Shown here piece by piece: positions 17,669-26,746 of a DNA stretch of 64,000 nt; the stretch's first letter is position 1; each line of letters opens with the position of its first letter. The notes under the pieces were generated by a model. It searched no databases and was not told where the DNA came from. It was given only the letters and a program-made list of their open reading frames with translations. The translations under genes and the position numbers were made by a program. Origin of the DNA: Dyadobacter fanqingshengii (GTDB taxonomy: Bacteria; Bacteroidota; Bacteroidia; Cytophagales; Spirosomataceae). The DNA is taken from the NCBI RefSeq assembly GCF_023822005.2, contig NZ_CP098806.1:2976001-3040000 (forward strand). Reading direction: 5' to 3'.

Positions 17669-17704
17669 AGCTACGCATTCGTTATGAATGGTGTAGCTTT
17701 TTTT
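17669..17704 (+). terminator. Terminator after the T9SS-sorted gene
   Basis: Stem AGCTAC-g-CATTC pairs with GAATG-gt-GTAGCT around a five-base loop, followed by a run of seven Ts. It overlaps the possible early start of bamD at 17684, arguing for the later start. Confidence 0.7.
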
Positions 17705-17706
17705 AT

Positions 17707-17714
17707 TACCTTTG
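17707..17714 (+). promoter_or_regulatory. TAnnTTTG element of bamD
   Basis: TACCTTTG fits the -7 consensus exactly and ends 8 bp before the chosen bamD ATG, so the transcript would have an extremely short leader. No clear -33 TTTG is seen. Confidence 0.5.
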
Positions 17715-17722
17715 CACCTAAT

Positions 17723-18646
17723 ATGCGAAAAAACAGTCCAGCAAGCTATTTCTTGCTTTTTATTGCGGTCCTTGTTATTACTTCCTGTAGTAAGTTCTCG
17801 AAGTTACAAAAGACTGGTACGGATCAGGAAAAGTATGATGCCGCGATGTCTTATTACAAAAAAGGGGATTTTTACCGTTCCGGTTTACTCTTTGAGGAGC
17901 TTATTCCGTTATTGAAAGGAAGTACGGAATCTGAGCTAGCGCAGTTTTACTATGCTTACACGCAATATCAGCAAGAGCAGTATAATACGAGCCAGTTTTT
18001 ATTTAAAAAGTTCTTTGATACATACGCACGCAGCGATTACGCACAGGAAGCACTATACATGCATGCTTTTTCCCTGTATAAGGACTCGTCTCCGTTCAAT
18101 TTAGATCAGACCAGTACATTCACGGCTATTTCGGCCATGCAGGATTTTATCAACACTTATCCTGAAAGCCCGTTCCGCGAAGAATGTACACGTTACATAT
18201 TAGAACTACGTTCGAAACTGGAAAGAAAAGCGTACGAAAGAGCCCGCTTGTATCACAAGATCAGCGACTTCAATGCAATGTCGATGAAGTCAGCTGTGAT
18301 ATCAATAGAGAACTTCCGCAAAGATTTCCCGGATTCCAAATACAACGAGGAGCTTGCATTCCTCAAAGTTGAATCGCAATACAATCTCGCTGCGAACAGT
18401 TTCAGCATTAAGCAAAAAGAAAGATATCAGGATGTTTTGAAGTTCTACCAGGAATTGATCGACAAATATCCGACTGGCAAGTATAACAGGGATGCGGAGA
18501 AAATGTTTGACGATAGTCAAAAGCAAATTGAAGTAATTGCAAAAGCAGAAGTGGAGCGGCAGAAACTACTTGAAACACAGCCAGATCCAGCTAATAAACC
18601 GACGAAAGTAACAACGCCGGCCATTTCGGAACCAAAAGGACAGTAG
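17723..18646 (+). CDS. bamD: Outer membrane assembly lipoprotein BamD
   Basis: Lipoprotein of the BAM complex that inserts beta-barrels into the outer membrane. From the ATG at 17723 it has a signal peptide with lipobox LVITSCSKF, then TPR-like repeats (KYDAAMSYYKKGDFYRSGLL and others) spanning most of the 307 residues. A frame extension to 17684 adds 13 residues but would lie inside the preceding terminator and upstream of the promoter, so the later ATG is preferred. Followed 41 bp downstream by rpoZ, an order usual in Bacteroidota. Confidence 0.92.
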   Translation: MRKNSPASYFLLFIAVLVITSCSKFSKLQKTGTDQEKYDAAMSYYKKGDFYRSGLLFEELIPLLKGSTESELAQFYYAYTQYQQEQYNTSQFLFKKFFDTYARSDYAQEALYMHAFSLYKDSSPFNLDQTSTFTAISAMQDFINTYPESPFREECTRYILELRSKLERKAYERARLYHKISDFNAMSMKSAVISIENFRKDFPDSKYNEELAFLKVESQYNLAANSFSIKQKERYQDVLKFYQELIDKYPTGKYNRDAEKMFDDSQKQIEVIAKAEVERQKLLETQPDPANKPTKVTTPAISEPKGQ

Positions 18647-18687
18647 TTCTTTTATTAATTTAAATTTCAACTAATAGCACCATAAGC

Positions 18688-18999
18688 ATGGCAACCAATC
18701 CATCAATCGTTACCCGGGATACGGACAAGATCGCAGACGTAACTGGTAATCTGTACGAGTCAGTATCAGTGATTTCTAAAAGAGCCCGTCAGATCTCGAG
18801 CAAAATGAAGGAAGAGCTTAATAATAAGCTTGCTGAATTCGCTTCTGGCGTAGATAACCTGGAAGAGGTTTTTGAAAACAGGGAGCAAATTGAAATTTCT
18901 AAGTTTTACGAGCGTATGCCGAAAGCCGGAAGCATTTCAATAGATGAATTCATTGAAGGAAAAACTTATCACGCTTACCGCGATACGACGGAAGAATAA
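18688..18999 (+). CDS. rpoZ: RNA polymerase omega subunit (Bacteroidota type)
   Basis: A 103-residue protein matching the divergent omega of Bacteroidota: SIVTRDTDKIADVTGNLYE and VSVISKRARQISSKMKEELN carry the conserved helical core that clamps the beta' C-terminus, and the acidic tail is typical. It follows bamD by 41 bp and is closed by a strong terminator, so bamD-rpoZ is likely one unit. Confidence 0.9.
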   Translation: MATNPSIVTRDTDKIADVTGNLYESVSVISKRARQISSKMKEELNNKLAEFASGVDNLEEVFENREQIEISKFYERMPKAGSISIDEFIEGKTYHAYRDTTEE

Positions 19000-19013
19000 A
19001 ATCCGATTTCACA

Positions 19014-19051
19014 AAAAGCCAGCCGCTAAAATTCTTTTGCGGCTGGCTTTT
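19014..19051 (+). terminator. Terminator after rpoZ
   Basis: Perfect 13-bp stem AAAAGCCAGCCGC with GCGGCTGGCTTTT around a 12-base loop. Confidence 0.9.
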
Positions 19052-19151
19052 CATTTATAGGCACCAAAGATTTCAAATTGTTACACTTATCTCTGTAACT
19101 TTATGCCTGACAGGAATCCTTCCGAATTTGACCACCCAAAGCGATTGAAGA

Positions 19152-20360
19152 TTGAATCTCAAAGGTAAAAAGATACTCGTTGCCGTTTCAGGCAGCATTG
19201 CTGCATATAAATCTGCGCTTCTTGTCCGACTTTTGGTAAAGGCTGATGCTGAGGTTCAAGTTGTTATGACAGAGTCTGCGAAGGAATTTATAACACCGCT
19301 TACCTTGTCCGTTTTATCCAAAAAACCTGTATTAAGCACATTTACAGCCGGGGAAGAGGGAACCTGGAACAATCATGTGGAGCTGGGACTTTGGGCAGAC
19401 GCTATCATTATTGCTCCTGCAACTGCACGCACCCTGTCCAAATGCGCAACAGGAAATTGTGATGACTTGCTCACAGCCGTCTATTTATCGGCGCGTTGCC
19501 CTGTTTTCTTTGCGCCGGCAATGGATGTGGACATGTATCAACATCCGTCCACACAGCATAACATCAACACATTAATTGGTTTTGGTAACCACTTCATCGA
19601 ACCGGAACATGGCGAATTGGCCAGCGGGCTCATTGGCGATGGACGTCTTGCAGAGCCGGAAACAATCGTGCGTACATTGGCAGGTTTTTTTGCTAAAAAG
19701 TCCGTTGCTTTTGGGAAAAGGGTGCTTATAACTGCCGGGCCGACCGTTGAAGCCATTGACCCGGTGCGCTATATCAGCAACCGCTCTTCCGGGAAAATGG
19801 GTTATGCAATTGCCGAAGCGTTTGCGTCCGCGGGTGCAACGGTCTTGCTCGTCAGCGGCCCCACAAGCCTGCCGATTCCTGAACAGACCATAAAACGCAT
19901 TGACGTGCAAAGTGCCGAAGAAATGTTTGAAGCAACTCAAGGACATTTTACCGGGAGCGACGTAGTGATATTTGCTGCTGCCGTGGCTGATTACACATCG
20001 AAGTTGGTTGCAGCACATAAGATCAAGAAACAAGGCCAGGAAATGTCGCTCGATCTGGTGAAGACACGGGACATTGCGGGAACATTAGGCAAATCCAAAA
20101 CGGAAAACCAGTTGCTGATCGGTTTTGCCTTGGAAACGGAAAATGAAATGGAGTATGCAATGGACAAATTACTGCGCAAAAACTTCGACTTTATCATTTT
20201 GAATTCACTGAATGATCCTGGCGCGGGCTTTGCACACGATACAAACAAAATTACCGTTATTGACAAAAGGAAAAATGTGAAACATTTCGATTTGAAACGC
20301 AAAGAAGAAGTGGCACAGGATATCCTGCATATTGTCCTGGATAAATGGAGTGAAGCATGA
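19152..20360 (+). CDS. coaBC: Bifunctional CoaBC (phosphopantothenoylcysteine synthetase/decarboxylase)
   Basis: Makes 4'-phosphopantetheine for coenzyme A from phosphopantothenate and cysteine. The N-terminal CoaC flavoprotein has GKKILVAVSGSIAAYKSA, the catalytic His in NNHVELGLWAD, and APAMDVDMY. The C-terminal CoaB synthetase begins at KRVLITAGPTVEAIDPVR and has NRSSGKMGYAIAEA and the AAAVADY block. Length of 402 is normal. The start must be the TTG at 19152: an in-frame stop lies two codons upstream and the family begins just here. It overlaps the next gene by four bases (ATGA), so they are translationally coupled. coaX further on supplies another step of the same pathway. Confidence 0.95.
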   Translation: MNLKGKKILVAVSGSIAAYKSALLVRLLVKADAEVQVVMTESAKEFITPLTLSVLSKKPVLSTFTAGEEGTWNNHVELGLWADAIIIAPATARTLSKCATGNCDDLLTAVYLSARCPVFFAPAMDVDMYQHPSTQHNINTLIGFGNHFIEPEHGELASGLIGDGRLAEPETIVRTLAGFFAKKSVAFGKRVLITAGPTVEAIDPVRYISNRSSGKMGYAIAEAFASAGATVLLVSGPTSLPIPEQTIKRIDVQSAEEMFEATQGHFTGSDVVIFAAAVADYTSKLVAAHKIKKQGQEMSLDLVKTRDIAGTLGKSKTENQLLIGFALETENEMEYAMDKLLRKNFDFIILNSLNDPGAGFAHDTNKITVIDKRKNVKHFDLKRKEEVAQDILHIVLDKWSEA

Positions 20361-21274
20361 AAAAAATAGGAGTTTGGTTGATTTTACTGGTTGCTTGCAC
20401 AATTTCCGGACAGGCTTTTGCCCAGGAATTTCAATTTTCAGTAAATCTCAATTATGAACAGCTTGTTGCACAGCAAAAGACTGACCCGCAGTCCATGGCG
20501 CAGCTTCAAACTTATATGAATGATTTTTTGAACAACACGCGCTGGACTAATGACGAATTTGGCAAGGAAGAAAAAATCAAATGTAAATTGAATGTTAACC
20601 TGACCCGCTCACTGAATCAGGGAAACTATGAGGGAAATGCGCAGCTGGTTGTTTCAAGGCCTGTTTATAATTCCAATTACGAGACGGTGCTGTTTACTTA
20701 TGTTGACAAAAACTTTACATTCACTTATTTGCCCAACACACCCCTTTATTTCAACGAGAACAACTACACCGAAGAGCTTCCATACATTCTGGCATTCTAC
20801 GCCAACATTGCGCTGATTTTTGATTACGATTCTTTCAGCAAATTAGGAGGGGCACCATATGTTCAGAAGGCATTTAATCTTGTAAATCAGGCACGGAACT
20901 CTTCGCCTAACAAGCGCGGCTGGGACTCCAACGGTGATTCCCGGAATCGCTATTGGCTGGTAGAAAACTTGATGAGCCAGCAGTTTACGCCATTCCGTGA
21001 AGGCATGTACAAATATTACCGGCTTGGACTCGATGTAGCGACTCAAAATCCGGCTGAAACACGTGCGAAGGTTATGGAAGTGCTGAACACAGCAAAAGAA
21101 GTCAATCAGCTCCGTCCTGCCAGCGTGGTTATCAATTCATTTTTTGACTCAAAATCAGACGAGCTTTACAGAATTCTGATTGAAGCACAGCCTGAGGATC
21201 GCGCCAAAGCTTACACATTATTAGTGGGGCTGGATCCTACCAAAACGCAATTATATCAACGTCTCTCCCTGTAA
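20357..21274 (+). CDS. porD: PorD-like (DUF4835) T9SS-associated protein
   Basis: A 305-residue protein with a signal peptide ending QAFAQEF and the features of the DUF4835/PorD family: the early LNYEQL and MNDFLNNTRWTNDEF blocks and FYANIALIFDYDSFSKLGG. PorD was linked to type IX secretion in Porphyromonas gingivalis. The order coaBC-porD-recN is common in Bacteroidota. It acts in the periplasm or outer membrane. The gene symbol is by family resemblance. Confidence 0.85.
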   Translation: MKKIGVWLILLVACTISGQAFAQEFQFSVNLNYEQLVAQQKTDPQSMAQLQTYMNDFLNNTRWTNDEFGKEEKIKCKLNVNLTRSLNQGNYEGNAQLVVSRPVYNSNYETVLFTYVDKNFTFTYLPNTPLYFNENNYTEELPYILAFYANIALIFDYDSFSKLGGAPYVQKAFNLVNQARNSSPNKRGWDSNGDSRNRYWLVENLMSQQFTPFREGMYKYYRLGLDVATQNPAETRAKVMEVLNTAKEVNQLRPASVVINSFFDSKSDELYRILIEAQPEDRAKAYTLLVGLDPTKTQLYQRLSL

Positions 21275-21318
21275 AATAGCCTTTCTTCCGTTAACATCTC
21301 CGTTTGAAGCTTCCGATT

Positions 21319-21543
21319 ATGAGTAAAAGACTAATTCGCATTTCTGCCAAAGACATTTATTCTTCACTCGAAAAGCTCCTTAAAATAGAGATCAATGCAG
21401 TTATGGACAACGGGAATACACACTTCGGTAAACTGGAATCGTTCACCAAAGAACACCTGCTGATCCGCGACACACGCAATCACGCGCATCTGATTCCATT
21501 GCCAACACTTTACGAGATCGTGTATGATGCCGGTTCAAAGTAA
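21319..21543 (+). CDS. Small LSm/Hfq-like protein
   Basis: A 74-residue protein starting at the ATG at 21319 (an in-frame TTG at 21304 is less likely). After an N-terminal helix the pattern INAVMDNGNTHFGKLESF then EHLLIRDTRNHAHLIPLPTL and EIVYD follows the five-strand SM fold: hydrophobic-x-hydrophobic, NG turn, G at strand 2, a loop, LLIRD as strand 3, then the closing I-x-x-I-V-Y strands. This is close to the way Hfq reads over the same length. I read it as an RNA-binding Hfq-type candidate, which is inference from pattern. It lies between the porD-like gene and recN and probably belongs to their operon. Confidence 0.7.
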   Translation: MSKRLIRISAKDIYSSLEKLLKIEINAVMDNGNTHFGKLESFTKEHLLIRDTRNHAHLIPLPTLYEIVYDAGSK

Positions 21544-21612
21544 GCGATCAATAACAGGCTGCGAATGGTTATATTTCCTATTTGTTGATATGATAACTAT
21601 ATTCGTATAGAT

Positions 21613-23274
21613 ATGCTTTCGAATTTACTTATAAAGAATTACGCGCTAATTAAGCAATTGGAGATGTCCCCCGATCCCGGGTTGAACATCATTACGGGTG
21701 AGACGGGTGCAGGAAAGTCTATTATGCTTGGGGCTATCGGGTTGCTTCTGGGCAATCGCGCGGATGTGAAATCGCTATATGATTCCAATGAGAAATGCGT
21801 CATTGAGGGCAGTTTTAGCCTTTCGGGTTATGATCTGGCACCGAACTTTGAAGACGAAAACCTTGATTACTCTGATGAATGCATTATCCGCCGAGAAATT
21901 TCCGTGGCAGGCAAATCGCGTGCATTTATCAATGATACGCCGGTAAATCTGGATGCATTGAAACGAATCGGAAGCCAGCTCCTGGACATTCACTCGCAGC
22001 ACGACTCGGTCACGCTTGGTAACAATGAGTTTCAATTGCAGGTTGTGGACTCATTTGCAGATAACTCGCAATTGCTCAAATCGTATCAGCGTGATTTCAC
22101 AGCATATAAGGAAGCAACCAGAGCGTTTGATAACCTTCAACAGGAAGCGGTTAAGCTTAGAAAGGAATTTGATTATGATCAATTTTTATTTCAGGAGCTG
22201 GACAATGCTAAACTTGCCCACGATGAGCAGGAAAAGCTGGAAGTTGAATTAAACATTCTCGAAAATGCGGTGGAGATCCGGGAAAAATTGCAATTAGCCC
22301 ATACGCTGCTCGATAATCCGGATAACTCCATTCTTGAATTACTCAAAAATGCGGCGAATGCATTAGGCCAGGCTGCGCGCCTTGTTCCCGTGTACGACGC
22401 GATGCGCGAGCGCGTGCAAAGTACATTGATAGAGCTGCGCGACGTTGCGGATGAAATTGACCAGGCAAACAGTTCGGTGGATATTGACCAGGGTCGCGCG
22501 GAACTCGTTCAGGAGCGCCTGGATCTGATCTATACTTTGCTCAAAAAACACAATGCGACAGATGTTGAGCAGTTACTCAAAATCGAGTCAGATTTGCAGC
22601 ACAAGCTGAGCATTGTTCTGAACCTGGATGATGATTTGGTAAAGGCAGAAAAGGCTGCGATGCAGGCAAAAGAATCCATGCTGAAAAGCGCAAATTTACT
22701 GTCTGAAAAACGCCGGAGGGTGACCAAAGCGATAGAAAAGCTGATTTTAGAAAGACTTTCGGAACTGGGAATCCCAAACGCCAGTTTATCTATTCAGATC
22801 ACGGAAACCTTGCCGACAATGAATGGGCTGGATTCGGTTGCGTTCCTGTTCAGCGGAAACAAAGGAATTGTTCCCCAGGAATTGAAGCAAGTTGCTTCTG
22901 GTGGTGAATTTTCGAGGTTAATGATGGTTATTAAATACATTTTGGCCGATAAACGAAAACTGCCGACAATTATCTTTGACGAGATTGACACGGGGGTTTC
23001 GGGCGAAATTGCCAGGAAAATGGGCAAAATGATGCTTAACATGGCTCATAATCACCAAATTATCGCCATAACCCATTTACACCAGATCGCCAGCAGCGGC
23101 AATGCGCATTACTTCGTTTATAAAGACCATTCTTCGGACAAAACGGTGAGTAAGATCAAAAAGCTGACCGTGGATGAGCGGGTTCAGGAAATTGCGCAGA
23201 TGATCGGCGGACATAACCCGTCCGAAACTGTGCTGGTCAACGCCCGTGAAATGATCCTGAAAGAACAGACATAA
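21613..23274 (+). CDS. recN: DNA repair ATPase RecN
   Basis: SMC-like ATPase acting in double-strand break repair. Walker A is GETGAGKSIM near residue 30, the signature motif is in VASGGEFSRLMM, and Walker B is IIFDEIDTGVSGE. The middle is a coiled coil (about 150-350) with many Leu/Glu/Lys. At 553 residues it is standard. A TATATTCG sequence just upstream could be its -7 element. Confidence 0.95.
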   Translation: MLSNLLIKNYALIKQLEMSPDPGLNIITGETGAGKSIMLGAIGLLLGNRADVKSLYDSNEKCVIEGSFSLSGYDLAPNFEDENLDYSDECIIRREISVAGKSRAFINDTPVNLDALKRIGSQLLDIHSQHDSVTLGNNEFQLQVVDSFADNSQLLKSYQRDFTAYKEATRAFDNLQQEAVKLRKEFDYDQFLFQELDNAKLAHDEQEKLEVELNILENAVEIREKLQLAHTLLDNPDNSILELLKNAANALGQAARLVPVYDAMRERVQSTLIELRDVADEIDQANSSVDIDQGRAELVQERLDLIYTLLKKHNATDVEQLLKIESDLQHKLSIVLNLDDDLVKAEKAAMQAKESMLKSANLLSEKRRRVTKAIEKLILERLSELGIPNASLSIQITETLPTMNGLDSVAFLFSGNKGIVPQELKQVASGGEFSRLMMVIKYILADKRKLPTIIFDEIDTGVSGEIARKMGKMMLNMAHNHQIIAITHLHQIASSGNAHYFVYKDHSSDKTVSKIKKLTVDERVQEIAQMIGGHNPSETVLVNAREMILKEQT

Positions 23275-23307
23275 CAAAGCATTTTTTACACCTAACCTCT
23301 CAATGAT

Positions 23308-23745
23308 ATGAAATATTTGATACTCCCTCTATTAACCCTGGCGCTTTTGACCAGCTGTGGCAGCGAAGCAAAAAAAGACAAAGTAGCTGAACTGGAAGCC
23401 GAAGTAATGACCATTCACGACGAAGTAATGCCGCAAATGGATCAGATCATGACATTAAAGTCGCAGCTATCCAAGAAAATACAGCATATGGATAGCCTTC
23501 AAAATGAGGGGATAAGCAGTAACACCATCGCCGAAGAACGCATCAAAGCGGTTGACCTCAATCAAAGGCTCAACGAATCCGACAAGCTGATGATGAGCTG
23601 GATGCACGCATATCGTGGTGATTCTGCTAAGAAATTAGCGCCGGAAGGAGCTGTGGCTTATTTTGAAAAAGAGAAAGAAAAAATCCTGGAAGTGAAGCAG
23701 GTAACAATAAAGTCAATTCAAGAAGCGCAAACATTTTTGGAATAA
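23308..23745 (+). CDS. Lipoprotein with coiled-coil, unknown function
   Basis: A 145-residue lipoprotein: lipobox LLTSCGSEA, then a continuous amphipathic helix rich in Glu, Lys and Met (AELEAEVMTIHDEVMPQMD and on) compatible with a coiled coil or a helical bundle. The recurring Met and His residues could bind metals. The next gene encodes an SCO-family copper-binding protein only 6 nt further on, which suggests a link to copper delivery to cytochrome oxidase. Function is inferred from context only. Confidence 0.8.
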   Translation: MKYLILPLLTLALLTSCGSEAKKDKVAELEAEVMTIHDEVMPQMDQIMTLKSQLSKKIQHMDSLQNEGISSNTIAEERIKAVDLNQRLNESDKLMMSWMHAYRGDSAKKLAPEGAVAYFEKEKEKILEVKQVTIKSIQEAQTFLE

Positions 23746-23751
23746 CACGTT

Positions 23752-24411
23752 ATGATACAAGTAAAAAACGCCGTTCATATATACACATTCGTTCTTACTG
23801 CATTGATTTCCAGCTTGATCAGCTGCAAGAATGAGCGCAAGCTGCCTATTTTGGGAGAACGTGACGCGGTTAAGAAAACGGTGGACGGCAAGGAAGTTGT
23901 TGATACGGTTTATAATTCCATTCCTGCTTTCACTTTTGTAAACCAGGAAGGCGATACGGTTTCTGAGAAAATTGTGGAAGGCAAAATATATGTGGCCGAC
24001 TTTTTCTTCACAACCTGCCCTACCATTTGCCCGATCATGAAGCGTCAAATGGTTAAAGTTTACAATCAATACAAAGGCAATCCGGAATTGATGATCCTCT
24101 CCCACTCTATCGATCCGGATCACGACACGCCCCAGGTTTTGAAGAAATTCGCGACAGATCTTGGCGTTCAAGGCGATCAGTGGCAGTTTTTGACAGGAGA
24201 AAAGGAGAAAATTTACGAGATCGGCCAAAAGCATTATATGACCACTGTTAAAGAAGACAAAACTGCGGACGGCGGCTACCTTCACAGCGGTGCGTTCGTT
24301 TTGATTGATAAGGAAAAGCACGTAAGAGGCATGTACGACGGCACGACCGAGGAAGGAACTCAGAAATTAATTGCTGACATTAAAATCCTGCAGGAAGAAT
24401 ATAAGCAGTAA
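23752..24411 (+). CDS. SCO1/SenC-family copper chaperone
   Basis: A 219-residue thioredoxin-fold protein, probably a lipoprotein (Cys25 in LISCKNE). The metal-binding Cys-x3-Cys is in FFTTCPTICPIMK (Cys89, Cys93) and the third ligand His in LHSGAFVLID. It inserts copper into the CuA site of cytochrome c oxidase or acts as a thiol reductase. Tight spacing to the genes on either side indicates an operon with the upstream lipoprotein and the downstream cytochrome c. Confidence 0.92.
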   Translation: MIQVKNAVHIYTFVLTALISSLISCKNERKLPILGERDAVKKTVDGKEVVDTVYNSIPAFTFVNQEGDTVSEKIVEGKIYVADFFFTTCPTICPIMKRQMVKVYNQYKGNPELMILSHSIDPDHDTPQVLKKFATDLGVQGDQWQFLTGEKEKIYEIGQKHYMTTVKEDKTADGGYLHSGAFVLIDKEKHVRGMYDGTTEEGTQKLIADIKILQEEYKQ

Positions 24412-24426
24412 GTTACTCTCAATTTA

Positions 24427-24840
24427 ATGACCAAACCAGCGATTTTTCTTCTGTTTGTTACCTCAATGTTTGCTTGTAAAAGCGCGTCAGAATTGAAGAG
24501 CGAGCAGTATTTTGTGGAAGGATACCAACTTTATACCACCTATTGCGCCAATTGCCATCAGACCGACGGCAAGGGCATGTCCAACCTCTATCCTCCGCTG
24601 GTGAACTCATCCATTCTCGATGATAAATCCGCCGTTGCCTGCATTATCAGGAATGGAATGAAAGGCACCATTCTCGTGAACGGAAAAGAATTCAATCGCC
24701 CTATGCCTGCGAATCCGAAGCTTACAGAAATCGAGATCGCTGAACTGGTCAGCTTCGTTAGTATGAAATGGGGAAAAGACAGCGTATATACGCCTATCGA
24801 AGCGGTTCAAGTTGCTTTAAAGGACTGCAAAGCGTATTAA
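24427..24840 (+). CDS. Cytochrome c lipoprotein
   Basis: A 137-residue class I c-type cytochrome. Lipobox SMFACKS anchors it (Cys17). The heme motif CANCH is at residues 40-44, and a likely distal Met lies in RPMPANP. The C-terminal helix ELVSFVSMKWG is as in small electron carriers. It lies 15 nt after the sco gene and runs convergent with lptC, overlapping its end by four bases. Confidence 0.9.
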   Translation: MTKPAIFLLFVTSMFACKSASELKSEQYFVEGYQLYTTYCANCHQTDGKGMSNLYPPLVNSSILDDKSAVACIIRNGMKGTILVNGKEFNRPMPANPKLTEIEIAELVSFVSMKWGKDSVYTPIEAVQVALKDCKAY

Positions 24841-25418
24841 GGCGTGCCGCTAAACTTGTAGATCCCGGTCGCCTTTCGGAATTTGATCCTGGTGAAATCC
24901 TGCTCGGCATCCATACCAATCGCATTGGTGATTTCCGAAGTTCTTTTATTGATAACCGAGAGCGGTTTTTCAGTAAAAACTTTGCGCGTCCTCGGGCTCC
25001 AGTTAAGCTCCGTTGTAGTTAGTAACTCTTCTGTTTCCGACTTCACCACGCGCACATTTCCTTTCACAATGTAAACATCCGCGGCTTTATCATAATGTCC
25101 TGAGTCCGAACGCAAGCGGGTGACGATTGTGCCTGTCGTATCGTAGAAGTTAATGTTGATCGTATCCGGGAAAACTTGTGCTTCGTTTTGATAAGCAAGC
25201 CTTCTCGGCGTCTTCATCACTACTTTCAACTTCCCCTGCTCGCTATATTTTACTTCAACATCATTCACTACTTCAAGCGGGCCTGTATATAACGCACCCA
25301 CTTTATTTTGTTTGCCCTCACAAGCTGCCAAAAGCCACACAGCCAGCACAATAATACAAAAAGGAGATAAAGATCTATCTCCTTTTAATATATGCTTGAA
25401 GATCAATGCAATACGCAT
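24837..25418 (-). CDS. lptC: LPS export protein LptC
   Basis: Inner-membrane-anchored periplasmic component that passes lipopolysaccharide from the LptBFG transporter to the OstA/LptA bridge. A 193-residue protein with a hydrophobic N-terminus ending in LLAACEG (possible lipobox, unlike the plain anchor of proteobacteria) and OstA-like beta strands. Last gene of a minus-strand run coaX-OMP-lptC, with 8 nt to the preceding gene. Confidence 0.85.
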   Translation of the reverse strand: MRIALIFKHILKGDRSLSPFCIIVLAVWLLAACEGKQNKVGALYTGPLEVVNDVEVKYSEQGKLKVVMKTPRRLAYQNEAQVFPDTININFYDTTGTIVTRLRSDSGHYDKAADVYIVKGNVRVVKSETEELLTTTELNWSPRTRKVFTEKPLSVINKRTSEITNAIGMDAEQDFTRIKFRKATGIYKFSGTP

Positions 25419-25426
25419 ATAAGCCT

Positions 25427-26746
25427 TTAATCAATTTTTTGTTTAACAAACCACCTTTCCAAAAGCGTTACGCCCAGCACAACGCGTCCATAGCGTTCGC
25501 GGATCATACCGCCGCCCGTGTCCCCTCTCTGACCACCAACGAGCGCAACGGATAGAAAGTTCTGATAACCGCGCCCCATAGGGAAGGTGAAGCCCAAACT
25601 CACACTAGCATCATTAACATCCTTATTCCCAATGGAATAAGGCGTTTTTCCATAGCTGAAACCAACACGATATCTTACCAGATCAAAGTAGTTGAGCGAT
25701 GTAAATCTGGGAAGATATTCGGCGCCTATATTAATGCGACCTACATCATTCAAGCCGTCATTTGAGTTGTCAAAACTCCTGTATTTAGACCATTGCTGGT
25801 AACTGAAATCTGCCGAAAGGACCAGCTTAAATGGCCATTCCAAACTTCCTCCTACTTGAAGCTGATTAGGCGTTTTAAGTCCGCCACCCACCGCGTTGTC
25901 GAGCGTGTCGGGGTTGATGATGTTAAGCGCATTGGACGTCACTTCGAAAGTGGTCGTCCGGTCGGCATTGATAGTAGTTCCAAAGCTGTAAGACGCACCC
26001 AGGTTCAGGTTCAGCTTGTTTTCTTTTTTAATAGGAATTCTTAATGCAGCACCAGCGCGAAATGCAATGTCATTATAAGTCGTTCTGTCATTTAAGCTCA
26101 CAACTGGCTCGTCTGAAATGTCCAGACCATTTTCCAGAGAAACTCTGTCAATCAGAGAAACCTCCGTGGCTTTACGCACATTGCCGAAGAAATAGGAGCT
26201 TTCCAGTCCAAGGCTCAGGTATTTGGTAACCTGAAAAGAAGTTGTTACCGAGGCTTTATTAATGCCCCCCTTACCGGTTGTATTATAAATACCAACATAT
26301 TCTGTTCCCATTACATCGCGTACTGATGCATTGCTGTAATCAACAAATGTGTATGGTTTAAGGCTTACACCCAGGACCCAGCGCGGACTCACCGGAAACG
26401 CCAGCGATACATATGCAAGGTTTCCACCCGCATTGGTTTGCTTTTCCGAACCCGAAACAACGTCTTTATACTGGCCTATAAGTCCTATATCCAGCGTAGT
26501 AAATCGGTTGCGGACCCAAAGTGCAGGATTGAGGTTATTGATCTGAAACCCGGAGCTGGTACTAACGCCCGACTGCCCCATTCCCACATTGTCAGAATAA
26601 GCATCTCCGTAAAACTCGCCCATTCCCAATGATGAGTATGGAGAATTGCCCAGGCCTTGTGCTTTCAGCGCCGTATTGAGGTATGTACAATTCCAAATGA
26701 GTGCAATTGCAAAAGTGAGTATTCTGAATCTACTGTAACGAGACAT
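25427..26746 (-). CDS. Outer-membrane beta-barrel protein
   Basis: A 439-residue exported protein with alternating hydrophobic strands throughout, early GLGNSPYSSLGMGEF and NNLNPAL blocks typical of FadL/PorV-like Bacteroidota barrels, and an ending with an aromatic-rich strand (LLERWFVKQKID). It overlaps the end of coaX by 17 nt and precedes lptC by 8 nt, so the three are one operon. It may be a transporter or an envelope-assembly factor; the exact role is unknown. Confidence 0.8.
   Translation of the reverse strand: MSRYSRFRILTFAIALIWNCTYLNTALKAQGLGNSPYSSLGMGEFYGDAYSDNVGMGQSGVSTSSGFQINNLNPALWVRNRFTTLDIGLIGQYKDVVSGSEKQTNAGGNLAYVSLAFPVSPRWVLGVSLKPYTFVDYSNASVRDVMGTEYVGIYNTTGKGGINKASVTTSFQVTKYLSLGLESSYFFGNVRKATEVSLIDRVSLENGLDISDEPVVSLNDRTTYNDIAFRAGAALRIPIKKENKLNLNLGASYSFGTTINADRTTTFEVTSNALNIINPDTLDNAVGGGLKTPNQLQVGGSLEWPFKLVLSADFSYQQWSKYRSFDNSNDGLNDVGRINIGAEYLPRFTSLNYFDLVRYRVGFSYGKTPYSIGNKDVNDASVSLGFTFPMGRGYQNFLSVALVGGQRGDTGGGMIRERYGRVVLGVTLLERWFVKQKID

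Noticed and set aside
17684..17722. Earlier start for bamD
   Set aside because: It would start within the terminator of the preceding gene and before the TAnnTTTG element.
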